From the NCBI GenBank assembly GCA_037157565.1, contig JAZHRO010000054.1:17901501-17965500 (forward strand): DNA of 64,000 nt. Reading direction: 5' to 3'. Position 1 is the first letter of the stretch. Every line of letters begins with the position of its first letter. Positions 41,181 through 55,505 of the stretch are shown in pieces. This DNA is from Thalassia testudinum (lineage: Eukaryota > Streptophyta > Magnoliopsida > Alismatales > Hydrocharitaceae). Under the pieces are notes generated by a model. It saw only the letters and a program-made list of their open reading frames with translations, did no database searches and was not told the DNA's origin. Position numbers and translations under genes: made by a program.

Positions 41181-42496
41181 GGAAACGATTTCCGATCTTT
41201 TCTTCGCATTTCTTGCACTTTATTTGTTTTCTAACTAGCTTTCTCTTGTGTCTATTGTTTTGCAGAAACCTCCATCAAGGAATCAACAAGCGATAGACTG
41301 GAGTAAAGTGCAGTTGAAGACAACTGTAAGTGCTCCCCCATTCTTTCCCCCTCCATAGATTTCATTCGCCACATTAAATCCAAATCCCAATTAACGTAGG
41401 TGTTTGCATAAATCCTAGGAATAGTTTGGTTGTTTGGATTTTCACTCACATTCATTCCACCCTCATTCATAAAAAAATAACAAAAAGATAATCTTGTGTG
41501 GTAATTTTCAACAAACACACAACACACACCCACATTCAAGGCACTTGATCAACTTGATTTGTTTTCTACTCAACCGGGTTCTGATCTGTGGAACCGGTAC
41601 ACACAAAGCAACATATAACAGAGTAGAAATTATTCTAGGTTAACCATTTTTGAGTGCCTAACTTAGTGGTGCATTTGTGGCTAATTGTTTGAGTTGTTTG
41701 GGCCGCACCACTTTATTTTAAAACCAACTCATTAAGTAGCTCCTCCTTAGGGTTTTTAATCTAGGTATATTCTAGGCACTCCACTTTCTTTCTGATTTTA
41801 AAGGAAACCAATCTTCACCCGTGTTTTACAACTTGGTTTGCCTAGAAACTTTATTGTAATTCACCTAATTTGAAACCCTAAAAGCTACTTAAGCAAGATT
41901 TGAACACTAAAATTCACACATTATCAATAATCTTGCTTGAAAACCCTGGTTGTGCACGCACTTACACAAATCTCAATCAATCATTAAGGGCACAACCCAT
42001 TGTAAGGGCCCATCACAATCCATAAGCACCACAATCCCAGGCCTTAATAAAATTGAGTAGACGTTGGCCTTAAGGTTTGATTCGCTCTTCAAGACCTAGA
42101 CTGAGATTATTTTTGATTAACCTACTTATACTGATTAATCTGATGTCTAGCTAGGGGAGTAGCGTCAAACGACCGCGGCTGGGGGGTACACTAGGAACCA
42201 GAGGCGAAAGCCAAAGGAAGAACCTTCTCCCCAGTCCCTCCTTCTGACTGGTTGGATTAAATAGACGTAAGTAGAGTAAATCACTTACAATCTTAAGGCT
42301 AGGTTTTGGGAGTCAGTAGATCCTTAGGCTACCCCACTTAAGGACAGCCTTGTTTTGTTATGCTGCAGGGTCCCTATCCCCAGTCCTTCTGACCTTCTCC
42401 TAGTTTATGCTGGGAAGACGGTCATTGAATCCCCGATTGGAAGGACCATTAGAACATTCTAGGAGGCGCAAGTTAGATTTTGGTTAATTTGATCCC
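41181..42496 (+). other. P 5' leader, second copy
   Basis: No gene; the splice-like sites seen in the first copy are kept. Confidence 0.6.
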
Positions 42497-44347
42497 ATGG
42501 CCGAACAATAGCCTCTGCTTGAAAATCCACAGGAAGAATTTCGAAGGCAGCTGGAACAAATGCAGAGAATACAGGAATGGTTCCAGAGAATGCAGGGCGC
42601 TCAGCCCTTGAAGGATTTTTATGATCCTTCAAATTACGGGGAACGTCCCGACGTTCAGATTCCAGCCGGTGACGTAGAAATTAAGCCCCAAGTGTTAAGC
42701 CTGATTAAACATTATCATGGGCTTAGCTCCAAAGATCCGTTTCAGCACTTGGAAGATTTGACCACTTTGGTCCAGACCACTAAGGCTCGAAACGTTAACG
42801 AGGAGCAAATGATCATGAGGCTCTTCCCCCACTCTCTTAGGGATAAAGCCACGCATTAGTATAGGACAATAGGAAGACCAATTACAATTTGGAATGAGTT
42901 GAAATCGGCCTTTCTGAAGAAATTCTTCCCAGTCGGTCGTACCAATGCTTTGAGACGGGCAGTCACTACCTTTACCCAACGGCCGGGGGAGCAGCTTCAT
43001 GTGGCCTGGGAGCGATTCCAGGACTTGTTGCAGAGGTATCCACACCACGAGGTGCCGAAATGGCAACTCGTGCAGATCTTCTATCATGGGTTGAATGAGC
43101 AACTCAGAAACCATGTGGATGCTTCTTGCGGAGGCAATTTCCTCAATAAAGATGCCGATAGTGCACATGATTTATTTGAGGAAATGAGTGAGAATTCAAT
43201 TAATCATGCCTCCATGGATACTTTTAACCAGTCCCAACAACCCAGATCAAATGTCAATGAAGTCCATGACTCTCATTCATTTGATATGGAATTGATTTGT
43301 AATAAACTTGATAAGATGGACTTGGTTGCTAAAAGAATGGAAGAGTGGATGGCTGGCAATTCTATGAACAACTCTCAATACACTCAATCCCAAAATTCGG
43401 GATTCCATTCCTCACGAGCTCCTCCTGGACAGGAGTTCGTGAATCAACTCGATGAGACTCAACCTATGAGTCAGCATTTCTCGAAACCCCATGGGTTCCC
43501 AACTGGGGCCTTTCATCCCGGTTTTTCTGATCCTTCCCTTTCTTTCTCTCCATCCTCATCCTATGAGGATGTCTGTGCTGTACAAGAGAATGTTAGATCC
43601 AACCCCTACTCGAATGCCTATAATCTAGGTTGGAGAAACCACCCTAACTTCTCTTGGAAAAATCCGGGGCAACAGACCCAATTCCGATCCAGCAACTATG
43701 CTCCGCAACGGCCAATTGGTTAGGATCAAGTATATACTCAGTTGCCTTCGAATCAGGTCAATCAGCCAGCTTGGAATGCCCATCAACTCGTAGGGCAGGC
43801 TGATTTGAACCGTCAAATGGTAGAGATGCAAGGATCTATGCTCCAGCTCATGTAGCAAATGAAAAACTCGCTGGACAACTTGCAATCCCGGCTCATTGCT
43901 AACTCTCGTCAACCCAGATCTCTACCATCCCAACCCGTACCCAACCCGCGAAACATTATAAATTCGGGCAATCAAGCCCAAGGGTACGGAAATCAGAGGG
44001 ACCCGCACGCACATGCTCAGGTGGTTGAGCAGGGTTCCTCATCTTCTTCTTCTGCTAATCAACAATTCATGGTCAATCAAGCCCCTCCAATCTTTCCTAA
44101 CCCTCCCCAAGACCCAAATTCTTACGTTTCTGCAAATTCTGTCACTTTGAGGAGTGGTAAGAAGACTCAGGATCCACAACCACACTATTCTGATCTTTTG
44201 AATCCTGAAGAATCTGAGGAGAGAGAGGAGAATTCTAGAGGAGAAATCACGGCTCAGGAACCTGATTCCAAAAATCTAACTCATGTTCCTTTTCTTAAAG
44301 CCTTAGCCAAAGCAAAGAAGCAGTCTGTTGATATGAGGAGCTTCTGA
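42497..44347 (+). pseudogene. gag: P gag, second copy, broken
   Basis: Same four in-frame TAG codons and terminal frameshift as the first copy. One substitution at 43318 changes Asn to Asp relative to 8523. Confidence 0.85.
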
Positions 44348-45140
44348 ATTTATTTAAGAATGTTGAGATCAATATTCCGCTCCTTGATGCTATCAAGCAC
44401 ATACCGGCTTACGCAAAATTTTTAAAGGAATTATGTACACAAAAGCGTAAGTCGAGAGAATCTGTTCTGAGGAAGGTGGTACTCTCCGAGCATGCTAGCT
44501 CTGTTATCCTGTACTACCTCCCTCAGAAAAAGAGAGATCCTAGTGCTCCTTTGATTTCTTGCGTTATCAGAGATTACACATTTGATAGAGCACTTTTGGA
44601 TCTCGATGCATCCATCAACCTAATTCCGACTTCTCTTTATGAGAAGTTTGGGTTAGGTGAACTTCGGCCAACTTCAGTAACGCTACAGTTAGCGGACCAT
44701 TCGGTCACAAACCCGCGAGGCGTTATTGAAGATGTTATAGTTAAGGTCAAGGATTTCTATTTTCCTGTAGATTTCCTTGTCCTTGACATGGATGTACCAG
44801 ATAATCTGAGGAACACACCCATCATTCTGGGGCGTCCGTTCCTGGCTACCGCAAAGGCCAACATTAATTGTGAATGCGGTAGCATGGAAATCTCCTTTGG
44901 GGATCAACGAATGAAATTGGATATTTTTAAGGCGATCAACAAATTTGAGGATTGTGAATTTATTGAGGAACTTGATGAGGATAATGTTAATATTGAAACT
45001 TGTTTGACAGTTTCTTCAATTGAAAGTTTCTCTTTGGTTGATGAATTTGACCCACAACCTTCTGACCTGACATCTTCAGAAGAGGTTACTAATTTTGTTC
45101 ACTCAAAACCTCTTTCTCTTGTTGAATCTTCAGCATCTAC
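44342..45140 (+). pseudogene. pro: P protease, second copy, frame open up to N
   Basis: The active-site segment still reads DLDAS (about 44599). At 44767-44769 this copy has GTA (Val) where the first copy has TGA, so the frame stays open through the C-terminal lobe and runs into the N LTR, giving a 296-codon frame ending at 45366. One further change (Asp to Asn) lies near 45091. The missing active-site Gly still argues against activity. Confidence 0.82.
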
Positions 45141-47817
45141 TGTTATGAACGCGCGGCTTCAGACGTCTTTTAAGACGTTTGGGAGGTGGCCCAGACGTCG
45201 GACCAGACGTCTGGAACCCCTTCCAGACGTCTGGGATTCGGTTTCGGCGGCACGCGCAGTTGCGTCTGCGCGCCTGCGCGCGCAGACTTGCGGTCGCTTT
45301 TTCCCTCTCTCCTGTCGGTGTAGGCTGCCTCTGTCTCGCTCTCTCTCTCTCCCCGCGTGGCTTTAAAAAGCCTCGCCCTCTCCCTCACTCTCATCGCCTC
45401 CGCCCCTTCCTCTTCTCCTTCCAGCCAGTGCGAGAGTGAGCGAGCGGCGGCGGTGGCAGACGCGGCGAGTGCGGGAGGAGGTGCTGCGCGAGAAGAGGAG
45501 GCACTCGGCCGTGAGGGCGAGCTTGCCGGGGTTGCTAGAGCCGGCCGGCGGGGGAGCAGCAGACGCGGGGTGACGCAGGAGGCCTGCTGCAGCTCGAGCA
45601 GCAGGCGGACGAGGCGCGGCACGGCCGTACGTCGTGGGGGAGGGCGAGTCGCGCTCTGATTCTGGAAGTTTTTCCAGAATCAGATGTCTGGGTTTCCAAC
45701 CAGACGACGGGTAAGACGTCTGGAGGACGGTCCAGACGTATGAAAGGTAAGTTATTTTCGTACCTTCTTCCTTTCCTTCGACCGTCCGTACTGAGCACGA
45801 GGAAAGGGTACGCGCAGGTTCTGAGATTCGCATCCAACGCGAATCAGACGTTTGGCAGTGGTGCCCGACGACTAGAGGGACTTCCAGACGTCCGGGGTGA
45901 CCATCGGACGTCTGGGAACTAGGCCAGAAGCCCCCGCAGGCTTCTAGACGTCTGAGAGTCCACGCAGGACAAGGTACCATCTGATCCCCATTTTTAAGAC
46001 GTCTGGAACTTCCAGACGTCTGATTTTGCACTGTTTCGTCATTTTCGACCCGTTTAGGGCCCGTTCGGAGTCCGTTTTCCGCATTTCGAGTTGCGTGCTT
46101 TTCGGAATTAAATCCTCTACCCGTCTACAGTAGTTGTATACTGTTTTGAGAAACTCCTTGTGTTTGATCCTTGTGATAGGACCCCGTTCCGTTGCAGTCT
46201 CAGGGGTTGCGAAGGTACGCGGGATTCCCGACCACGCCCCCAGTACGCCTGTTGTAACCGGTAGAGTGGCTTTTAAGTTTATTAGTATAATCTGTTAAAT
46301 TATGGAACCATAAATAGAACCTAGGACATTGCATGAATCCTAGGAATGAGAAACTAGATTGAATGGTAGATCCTAGGGTGTTGCATGAATCCTAGGGCTG
46401 AAAAACTAGATTGTATGATAGATCCTAGGGTATGGCATGAATCCTAGGATGGGAGGAACTAGTGGAATATATGAATACTGCAGTCTTGGAAAATGTGGAA
46501 AGGAAATAATAGCTACCTGTAAATTGGTTTAACAGCTGCCTGTTATAAATAAATGAGCATGTTTGAGAATATGGGATGTATGAACGTGAAACTGGAAAGG
46601 TGAAACCTGAATGTGCTGAGTTAAAAGAGCTGGAACCTTACGGGGAATTAGGAGTAGATCTCCTGGAAGGTGAATGGAATAGAATTGGGGAAGTAAGCTA
46701 GCCCTTGAGTACGGAGTACCAAGGAGAGCGACTGTCCCCCTGTTTAGCGCAGAGCGGAGCCAACCGCCCCAGGGACCCGGGGTTAGGTCTGGCCACTTTC
46801 TACCGACTTGCTGGCCCTCGTGTACACAGTACCGAGGAGAGCTATTAGTGTAGGGCGAGTACTAGCTACCCCACGGGCCCCGGGGTTCTGCTAGCTCACC
46901 TACACCGACTTGTTAGGCCCACTGGGCAAACCAGGGTAGTCAGGCGAGGGTGCGCGGACTGTGGAGGGGCAAGGACCCTGTTTGGTTACTGTGGAGGGGT
47001 TCGACCCCTGTTACTGAGAGGGCTCTGGCCTGTACTGGTTCCGTGCTGTGCTTTGGGGCGCACCCGTTAACGGAAACGACTGACCGCATGCCAGTGCGGG
47101 TTAGCTACCTGTGCGTTTATCGCGCGTACCGTAGTCACCGTTACGTCTGTCCATGACCTTGGGGTGGTTGACTGAGAGTAGGATCACCACGGGGGACTCT
47201 CCCGGCCAGGAGAGCACCACGTGCTACTTCTACTTTTTGGAAAAGACTGCAATCAAGATCGTTCCCACGAGGAACATTCGAGATCAAGTAAAGGATCTAA
47301 GAAATAAATGAAATCGTGAGACAATTGAAAGACGTAAATAAAGAAAGTAACAGAACATAACAACTACTGTACACTCTACTGTTTCTTTAGTTTTAGTTGC
47401 CACTCTACTCAGCGTTTTGCTGACGTGTTACACTCGTTACCTTTCAGGACCAGGTGTTGGGCAGCTAGGGTCAGCGGCTGCAGAGGACGCTGGGCCGAGT
47501 AGGGTCCAGTAGAGTTACCACTGTTCTCTTGTACCTCTTTTTGTTCCACTGTAGTGAGTAGTTCTTGTTACCGCTGTACTTTTCTTTACCTGCAGTTCAT
47601 ATTATGTTATGAATGTTGTTCTACTGTTGTGGTGGTATATACTATAGTGGTTTCTTTCCTTACTGCTGTATTTTCTTACTGTTAGTTATATTTATGCTGA
47701 ATGTGGTTTATTTTACTGCTCTTTTGGTTACTTCCTCGTTGGACGACTAGGTCTTGGGATTTGTCGAGTCGGTCCGGTTCTCATGTCTCGTAGGGACTCG
47801 GGAATCGGGTCGTTACA
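45141..47817 (+). repeat. N 5' LTR, second copy
   Basis: As 10346-13022; one visible A to G change near 46689. Hairpin at 45655-45684; 52-bp array from 46320. Confidence 0.92.
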
Positions 47818-47820
47818 AGA

Positions 47821-47832
47821 TGGTATCAGAGC
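47821..47832 (+). other. N primer binding site (tRNA-iMet), second copy
   Basis: TGGTATCAGAGC, three bases after the LTR. Confidence 0.93.
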
Positions 47833-47994
47833 AAGGTCGTCCCGAGAAGTGAATCAATTGACTGGAAAATAACCAATTCACATGTCTATAACTAGAGTAG
47901 CCACCACAACATATCTTTTGACATGAGCTCTTAGACGTTTCCGTTAGGTATCGTTTCGTAGTGACGTGTTTTGTTTCGCGTCTCCTTGCAGGAG

Positions 47995-49260
47995 ATGCCT
48001 CGTCACGGGACTGGTGAGGCGGGCCGCGAGCGCGGCTGAGGACGAGGTCGGCGAGGTGGGCGTGCCGTTGCCGACGCCTCAGTGGACCAGCCACTACTCC
48101 CGAGCGTCTAGGCCCAGGACCTCGCCTAGTTGATACGGGATATTGTGCGAGAGGAGCTCCACCCACCGCCCCAAGCGCCTCCCCCTGGGACTACGGAGGG
48201 GGAGTCCTCTGTGGGACTACCCGATGGACGTGGCGCTGGACGCGGGGGAGGGGATGGGCCACCGCAGCCCCCACCTTCCTCCGACACTTCTGTGCACGAG
48301 GCACCTTTGCCTAGAGGTGCACTAGCATCCCCACTGCAACGCCACTCCGAGCTCTTTGGGTAGTTCCGGAAGCTGAAGCCCCCCCCCTTCAAGGGGGATG
48401 AGGACTCGACTGAGGCAGAGGACTGGCTCGAGTAGCTAGAGAAGATTTTCGACACCCTTCGCCCCCCGGTGGAGTGCGGCGTGGCCTTTGCCACGTACCA
48501 GCTGGAGAGTGCGGCACACAGGTGGTGGAGGGCGGTCCGGGGACAGGAGAGGGACAAGCCGACCTGGGATCGGTTCGTCGCCCTCTTCTGCGAGCAGTAC
48601 TTTCCCCAGACGTGGCAGGACCAGAGGAGGTGGGAGTTCCACACTCTCCGCCAAGGGACGATGACCGTGAGTGCGTACCACACGCGTTTCCTGGAGCTGT
48701 CCCGCTTTGTAGCGACAGCGGTAGCCACTGAGGAGGAGTGCCTTTGGAGGTTCACCGAGGGGCTCCGACCTGCGATCCGGGGGTATGTCAAATCCCTGAA
48801 GCTGCCTACGTTTTCGAGGGTGGTGGAGGCAGCCATGACTTACGAGGAGACCAACCCGTCCGCGCGAGACACTGACGGCGGGCGGAAGAGGCCCTTTCAG
48901 CCAGACTTTTCACAGGGCAGGCGAGAGAGGAGACACGTGGCGTCCGCAGGAGAGCCGTCACGTTTTACAGGGCCATCAGTGGCCATTGGGGACCCTCGAT
49001 AGGGGCCAGTCGCCAGCACCGGACCCCCGCCCAGCCGACAGCAGGGACCCACTGAGGGCGGGAGTCGGGTTCCCCTCTGTTACCAGTGTGGCCATCCGGG
49101 CCACATCAAGAGGGACTGCCCGTATAGGGCAGGAGGTCAGTAGATACTTCCCGCGCAGAGCACTGGAGGGCGCGCAGGCGGCCACGGTTCCCAGGCGCGA
49201 GGAGGAGGACAACTGCCACGAGGAGGGTACCGGCCAGCACCTGCCCGTCCGACGCAGAGT
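47995..49260 (+). pseudogene. gag: N gag, second copy, broken
   Basis: Same stops and CCHC knuckle (49078-49119) as the first copy. One C to T change near 48322 turns a Pro codon of the N-terminal region (CCA) into Leu (CTA). Confidence 0.86.
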
Positions 49261-49735
49261 GTGGCTGCTTCGTCCGCACCTAGAGCTGAGGGGCGTATCA
49301 ACACCCTGACACACAGGGATGCCAGAGCTTCGGGCTCGATAGTGGCAGGTATGGTTTCAGTTTCCGGCAGACTCGTTTACACGCTTTTCGATTCCGGCGC
49401 TATGCACTCGTTTGTCGCAGCCAGTTTTGCAGTTAGTTTGGACCAGGATTATACAATGTTAGAGAATCCATTCGTAATCAGAGGTCCGAGTGGTCAGTTG
49501 TTTGTAGCTGAAGAGGTGTACACGGATTGCGAGGTCAGCGTCGGGGACATAGCTTGCCAGCTGACCTGATTATGATACAGATGGAGGACTTTGGCGTAAT
49601 TCTGGGGATGGACTGGTTGTTCGCTTACCACGCCTTGGTAGACTGTTTTGAGAGGAAAATTGTCTTCTCCATGCCGGAGTTGCCTTCTTTCGAGTTTCAC
49701 GGACAGCTAGTGGACGGAGGCTTCAGGTGCATTTC
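49261..49735 (+). pseudogene. pro: N protease, second copy
   Basis: DSG at 49390; frameshift near 49565 as in the first copy. An Ala to Thr change is visible near 49303. Confidence 0.84.
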
Positions 49736-50696
49736 GGCACTTCGGGCGGCGAGACTTTTGAGCCAGGGGTGTGAGGGCTTCCTTGCTTGTGTGGTGGCAG
49801 AGCCCAGCCCTGTGGCAGACTTCCAGAGCATCCTGGTGGTCAGAGAGTACCCTGACGTGTTTCCAGACGAGTTACCAGGACTACCGCCCAAGAGAGAGGT
49901 CGAGTTTGAGATCTCGCTAGTACCAGGGACCAGCCCCATCTCCACCGCGCCATACAGGATGGCACCGCTTGAGCTGCGAGAGCTCAAGTCTCAGTTACAG
50001 GACCTTTTGGAGAAAGGTTTCGTGAGGCCCAGTGCGTCTCCCTGGGGAGCCCCGGTACTGTTTGTGAAGAAGAAGGATGGTACCCTACGCCTTTGTGTGG
50101 ACTATCGACAGTTGAATAGGGTCACCATCAAGAACAGATATCCGCTGCCGAGGATTGATGACTTGTTTGACCAATTGCGGGGTGCCACGGTGTTCTCCAA
50201 GATCGACTTGAGGTCGAGATACCACCAGTTGAGAATCAGGGAGACTGACGTCTCCAAGACAGCTTTCCGCACCCGGTACGGACACTACGAGTTTTTGGTC
50301 ATGCCGTTTGGGCTGACTATTGCCCCCGCTGCTTTCATGGATCTGATGAACCGGGTGTTTAGACCGTACTTGGACCAGTTCGTGGTGGTATTCATTGATG
50401 ATGTACTCATCTTTTCTAGAGATCAGACGCAGCACGAGCAGCACTTGCAGATGGTTCTGGACACTCTGGGACGACGTAGGCTGTACGCCAAATACAGCAA
50501 GTGCGAGTTTTGGTTGAGGGAGGTGACCTTCTTAGGTCATGTGACCTCTGGAGACGGCTTGGCGGTGTGCCCAGCCAAGGTTGAGGCAGTGCTCAGGTGG
50601 GAGAGACCACGTTCAGTCACTGAGATTCGCAGTTTCCTGGGACTGGCAAGCTACTACAGACGTTTCATCAGAGGCTTTACATAGATCGCGCGTCCT
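49736..50696 (+). pseudogene. N reverse transcriptase, second copy
   Basis: FIDDVLIFS kept (DD at 50397). The Gly to Arg and Asn to Ile changes and the TAG at 50682 are shared. One Arg to Gln difference lies near 50447. Confidence 0.88.
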
Positions 50697-51213
50697 ATGA
50701 CACAGTTGACCCGGAAGGACGTGCCATTCACTTGGATAAACGCCTATGAGGCGTGTTTTCAGGAGCTGAAGGAGAGGTTGACCTCGGCTCCCGTGCTCAC
50801 CATCCCTGACAGTAGTGGTGGGTTCGTTGTGTACACGGACGCCTCCTTGCAGGGGTTAGGAGGTGTGCTCATGCAGAGGGGCCACGTTGTCGCTTACGCT
50901 TCGCGGCAACTGAAGCCCCATGAGCATACCTACCCTACCCACGACCTAGAGTTGGCAGCTGTTGTCTTCGCGCTGAAGACCTGGAGGCACTACTTGTACG
51001 GTGAGACCTTCGAAATTTTCACAGATCACAAGAGCCTCAGATACCTTTTTGATCAGAAGGAGCTCAACATGAGACAGAGACGGTTGGAGCTCCTGAAGGA
51101 CTACGACTACAGCATCTCCTACCACCCGGGAAAGGCCAATGTGGTGGCTGACGCCTTGAGCCGTAAGGCGCCTGCACACTTGGCCAGTTTACAGTTACAG
51201 AGTTGGAGCCTTT
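50697..51213 (+). pseudogene. N RNase H domain, second copy
   Basis: All four acidic residues present; no difference noticed from 15902-16418. Confidence 0.87.
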
Positions 51214-52233
51214 TTGGAGGAGGTGGGCAGTTGGCAACCCCTGGAGTTACGGGGGCACTGTGGGGCAGTGACGGTGACACGACAGACTAGGCCAGAGCTG
51301 ATAGACCGCATCATCACAGGACAAATGGCCGATCCGTACTTGCAGTCCTTACGCGACAGAGTACTGTCAGGAGACCCAGGGGACTTCTCTTTCACAGACC
51401 AGGTGCTGCGCCTGAGGGGACGGTTGTGCGTTCCTAGAGACGAGGAGCTGTTGAGAGAGCTCCTGACTGAGGCACACGGTTCCAGATTCACCATACATCC
51501 CGGAAACACGAAGATGTACCACGACTTGAGACGCGAGTTTTGGTGGAGGGGGATGAAGCGGGATGTGGGTGAATTCGTGCAGCAGTGCTTAGTGTGCCAG
51601 TAGGTGAAAGCCGAGCATCAGAGGCCTGCAGGGCCGCTACAGCCGCTTCCAGTGCCAGAGTGGAAGTGGGAGAGCATCACCATGGACTTGGTGGTGGGCT
51701 TACCTGTTACCCAGCGAGGACACGACGCTGTCTGGGTAATTGTGGATAGACTGACGAAGACGGCACGATTCTTGCCGATCCGAGTCACTTTGGGACCAGC
51801 ACAATTGGCAGAGAGGTATATCCGCGACGTGGTACGACTACACGGAGTTCCGCGGGAGATCGTATCCGACAGGGATACCCGCTTTACGTCCCAGTTTTGG
51901 GCTGAGTTTCAGCAAGCCCTGGGGACGTGGTTGAGGTTTAGTACAGCTTACCACCCCCAGACGGACGGACAGTCCGAGCGCACGATACAGACACTTGAGG
52001 ACCTTTTGCGTGCCTATGTACTGGACTGGAGGGGCTTTTGGGAGGAGAACCTGCCCCTGGCAGAGTTTGCATACAACAGTTATCACTCGAGCATCGGCAT
52101 GGCTCCCTACGAGGCTCTGTACGGACGGAGGTTTACGGCACCCTTGAGTTGGGTTGAGGTGGGGACCAAGTGGGAGGTTGGCCCCAGGTCGATCCAGCAG
52201 AGTCAGGAGGTAGTCGAGCAGATCCACAGGTGA
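51214..52233 (+). pseudogene. N integrase, second copy
   Basis: HHCC finger, TAG at 51601 and DD35E core as in the first copy. Confidence 0.88.
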
Positions 52234-52752
52234 CTCCGCACTGTCAGGAGTTAGACAGAAGAGCTACGCGGATCGGAGACGCAGAAAGGTGCAGTTTGAG
52301 GTTGGGGACCACATCTTTCTTCATGTTTCGCCCATGAAGGGCCTGCAGCGGTTTGGAGTGAGAGGGAAGCTCGCGCCGAGGTTTGTGGGCCCTTTGAGGT
52401 CCTGAAGCGGGTTGGACCCGCTGCTTACAGGCTTGCCCTCCCTCCCCAGCTTTCTAGTGTGCACGATGTGTTCCACGTGTCCAACCTCAAGAAGTATGTA
52501 GCCGATCCCAGTCACGTACTGAGTCACGAGAGCGTTGAGGTGGGCGACGACCTGACCTACCCTAAGCAGCCAGTGCAGATTCTAGACCGAGCCGTCCGCA
52601 ATTTGAGACGAAAGCAAGTACCCCTGGTAAAGGTTTTGTGGAGGAGCTAGCGGTACGAGGAGGCTACCTGGGAGCCTGAGGCGGCAATGCGGGAGCGGTA
52701 CCCGGAGCTCTTCGCGGGTACGTCTTTTCGGACTGGCTTCGGTCCTCTTTGA
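52234..52752 (+). pseudogene. N integrase C-terminus and chromodomain, second copy
   Basis: Differs from the first copy by an inserted T near 52250 (AGTAGAC becomes AGTTAGAC), which adds a frameshift just after the TGA. The chromodomain motifs and its TAG are shared. Confidence 0.83.
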
Positions 52753-52836
52753 GTTTGTTATGGTTACTATGACGTTTTTCCCGCACCCTAGTTAGTGCAA
52801 GTTTCGGGGACGAAACTTCCTTTGAGTTTGTTATAT
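52753..52836 (+). other. N 3' untranslated segment, second copy
   Basis: 84 bp, again without a purine run next to the LTR. Confidence 0.6.
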
Positions 52837-55500
52837 TGTTACGAACGCGCGGCTTCAGACGTCTGGGAGGTGGCCCAGACGTCGGACCAAACATCTGGAA
52901 CCCCTTCTAGACATCTGGGATTCGGTTTCGGCGACACACGCGGTTGCGTCTGCGCGCCTGCGCGCACAGACCTGCGGTCGCTTTTTCCTTCTCTCCTGCG
53001 GCTACAGGCTGCCTCTGTCTCGCTCTCTCTCTCTCTCTCCCCATGTGGCTTTAAAAAGCCTCGCCCTCTCCCTCACTCTTATCGCCTCCGCCCCTTCCTC
53101 TTCTCCTTCCAGCCAGTGTGAGAGTGAGCGAGCGGCGGCGGTGGCAGCCGCGGCAAGTGCGGGAGGAGGTGCTGCGCGAGAAGAGGAACCGCTCAGCCGT
53201 GAGGGCGAGCTTGCCGGGGCTACTAGAGCCGGCCGGTGGGGGGAGCAGCAGACGGGGGAGGCCTGCTGCAGCTCTTGCAGCAGGCGGACAAGGCGCGGCA
53301 CGGCCGTGCGTCGCGGGTGGAGGGCGAGTCACGCTCTGATTCTGGAAGTTTTTCCAGAATCAGACGTCTGGGTTTCCAACCAGACGACGGGTAAGACGTC
53401 TGGAGGACGGTCCAGACGTCTGAAAGGTAAGTTATTTTCGTACCTTCTTCCTTTCCTTCGACCGTCCGTACTGAGCACAAGGAATGGGTACGCGCAGGTT
53501 CTGAGATTCGCATCCAATGCAAATCAGAAGTTTGGTAGTGGTGCCAGACGACTGGAGGGACTTCCAGACGTCCGGGGTGACCATCGGACGTCTGGGAACT
53601 AGGCCAGACGCCCCCGCAGGCTTCTGGACGTCTGAGAGACCACGCAAGACAAGGTACCATCTGATCCCCATTTTTAAGACGTCTGGAAGAAGTTCCAGAC
53701 GTCTGATTTTGCACTGTTTCATCGTTTTCGACCCTTTTAGGACCCGTTCGGAGTCCGTTTTCCGCATTTCGAGTTGCGTGCTTTTCGAAATTAAATCCTC
53801 TACCCGTCTACAGTAGTTGTATACTATTTTGAGAAACTCCTTGTGTTTCATCCTTGTGATAGGACCTCGTTCCGTTGCAGTCTCGGGGGTTGCGGAGGTA
53901 CGCGGGATTCCCGACCACGCCCCTAGTATGCCTGTTGTAACCGGTAGAGTGGCTTTTAAGTTTATTAGTATAATCTGTTAAATTATGGAACCATAAATAG
54001 AACCTAGGACATTGCATGAATCCTAGGAATGAGAAACTAGAATGAATGGTAGATCCTAGGGTGTTGCGTGAATCCTAGGGCTGGAAAACTAGATTGTATG
54101 ATAGATCCTAGGGTATGGCATGAATCCTAGGATGGGAAGAACTAGTGGAATATATGAATACTGCAGTCTTGGAAAATGTGGAAAAGAAATAATAGCTACC
54201 TGTAAATTGATTTAACAGCTGCCTGTTATGAATAAATGAGCATGTTTGAGAATATGGGATGTATGAACGTGAAACTGGAAAGGTGAAACCTGAATGTGCT
54301 GAGTTAAAAGAGCTAGAACCCTACGGGGAATTAGGAGTAGAACTCCTGGAAGGTGAATGGAATAAAATTGGGGAAGTAAGATGGCCCTTGAGTACGGAGT
54401 ACCAAGGAGAGCGACTGTCCCCCTGTTTAGTGCAGAGCGGAGCCAGTTGCCCCAGGGACCCGGGGTTAGGTCTGGCCACTTTGTACCGACTTACTGGCCC
54501 TCGTGTACGCAGTACCGAGGAGAGCTACTAGTGTAGGGCGAGTACTAGCTATCCCACGGGCCCCGTGGTTCTGCTAGCTCACCTACACCGACTTGTTAGG
54601 CCCACTGGGCAAACTAGGGTAGTCAGGCGAGGGTGCGCGGACTGTGGAGGGGCAAGGCCCCTGTTTGGTTACTGTGGAGGGGTTCGACCCCTGTTACTGA
54701 GAGGGCTCTGCCCTGTACTGGTTCCGTACTGTGCTTTGGGGCGCACCCGTTAACGGAAACGACTGACCGCGTGCCAGTGCGGGTTAGCTACCTGTGTGTT
54801 TATCGCGCGTGCCGTAGTCACCGTTACGTCTGTTCGTGACCTTGGGGTTGTTGACTGAGAGTAGGATCACCACGGGGGACTCTCCCGGTCAGGAGAGCAC
54901 CACGTGCTACTTCTACTGTTCGGAAAAGACTGCAATCAAGATCGTTCCCACGAGGAACATTCGAGATCAAGTAAAGGATCTAAGAAATAAATGAAATCGT
55001 GAGACAATTGAAAGACGTAAATAAAGAAAGTAACAGAACATAACAGCTACTGTACACTCTACTGTTTCTTTAGTTTTAGTTGCCACTTTACTCAGCGTTT
55101 TGCTGACGTGTTACACTCGTTACCCTTCCGGACCAGGTGTTGGTCAGCCAGGGTCAGCGGCTGCAGAGGACGCTGGGCCGAGTAGGGTCCAGTAGAGTTA
55201 CCACTGTTCTCTTGTACCTCTTTTTGTTCCACTGTAGTGAGTAGTTCTTGTTACCGCTGTACTTTTCTTTACCTGCAGTTCATATTATGTTATGAATATT
55301 GTTATACTGTTGTGGTGGTATATACTGTAGTGGTTTCTTTCCTTACTGCTGTATTTTCTTACTGTTAGTTATATTCATGCTGAATGTGGTTTATTTTACT
55401 TCTCTTTTGGTTACTTCCTCGTTGGACGACTAGGTCTTGGGATTAGTCGAGTCGGTCCGGTTCTCGTGTCTCGTAGGGACTCGGGAATCGGGTCGTTACA
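52837..55500 (+). repeat. N 3' LTR, second copy
   Basis: As 18041-20703 with one extra G near 53241 and an A to G change near 53160. Hairpin at 53335-53364. Confidence 0.92.
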
Positions 55501-55505
55501 TCTAC

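Larger units (their letters stand above)
45141..55500 (+). mobile_element. Element N, second copy
   Basis: Copy of 10346-20703 with target duplication TCTAC on both sides (45136-45140, 55501-55505). It differs by scattered substitutions, an extra T near 52250 and an extra G near 53241. Confidence 0.92.
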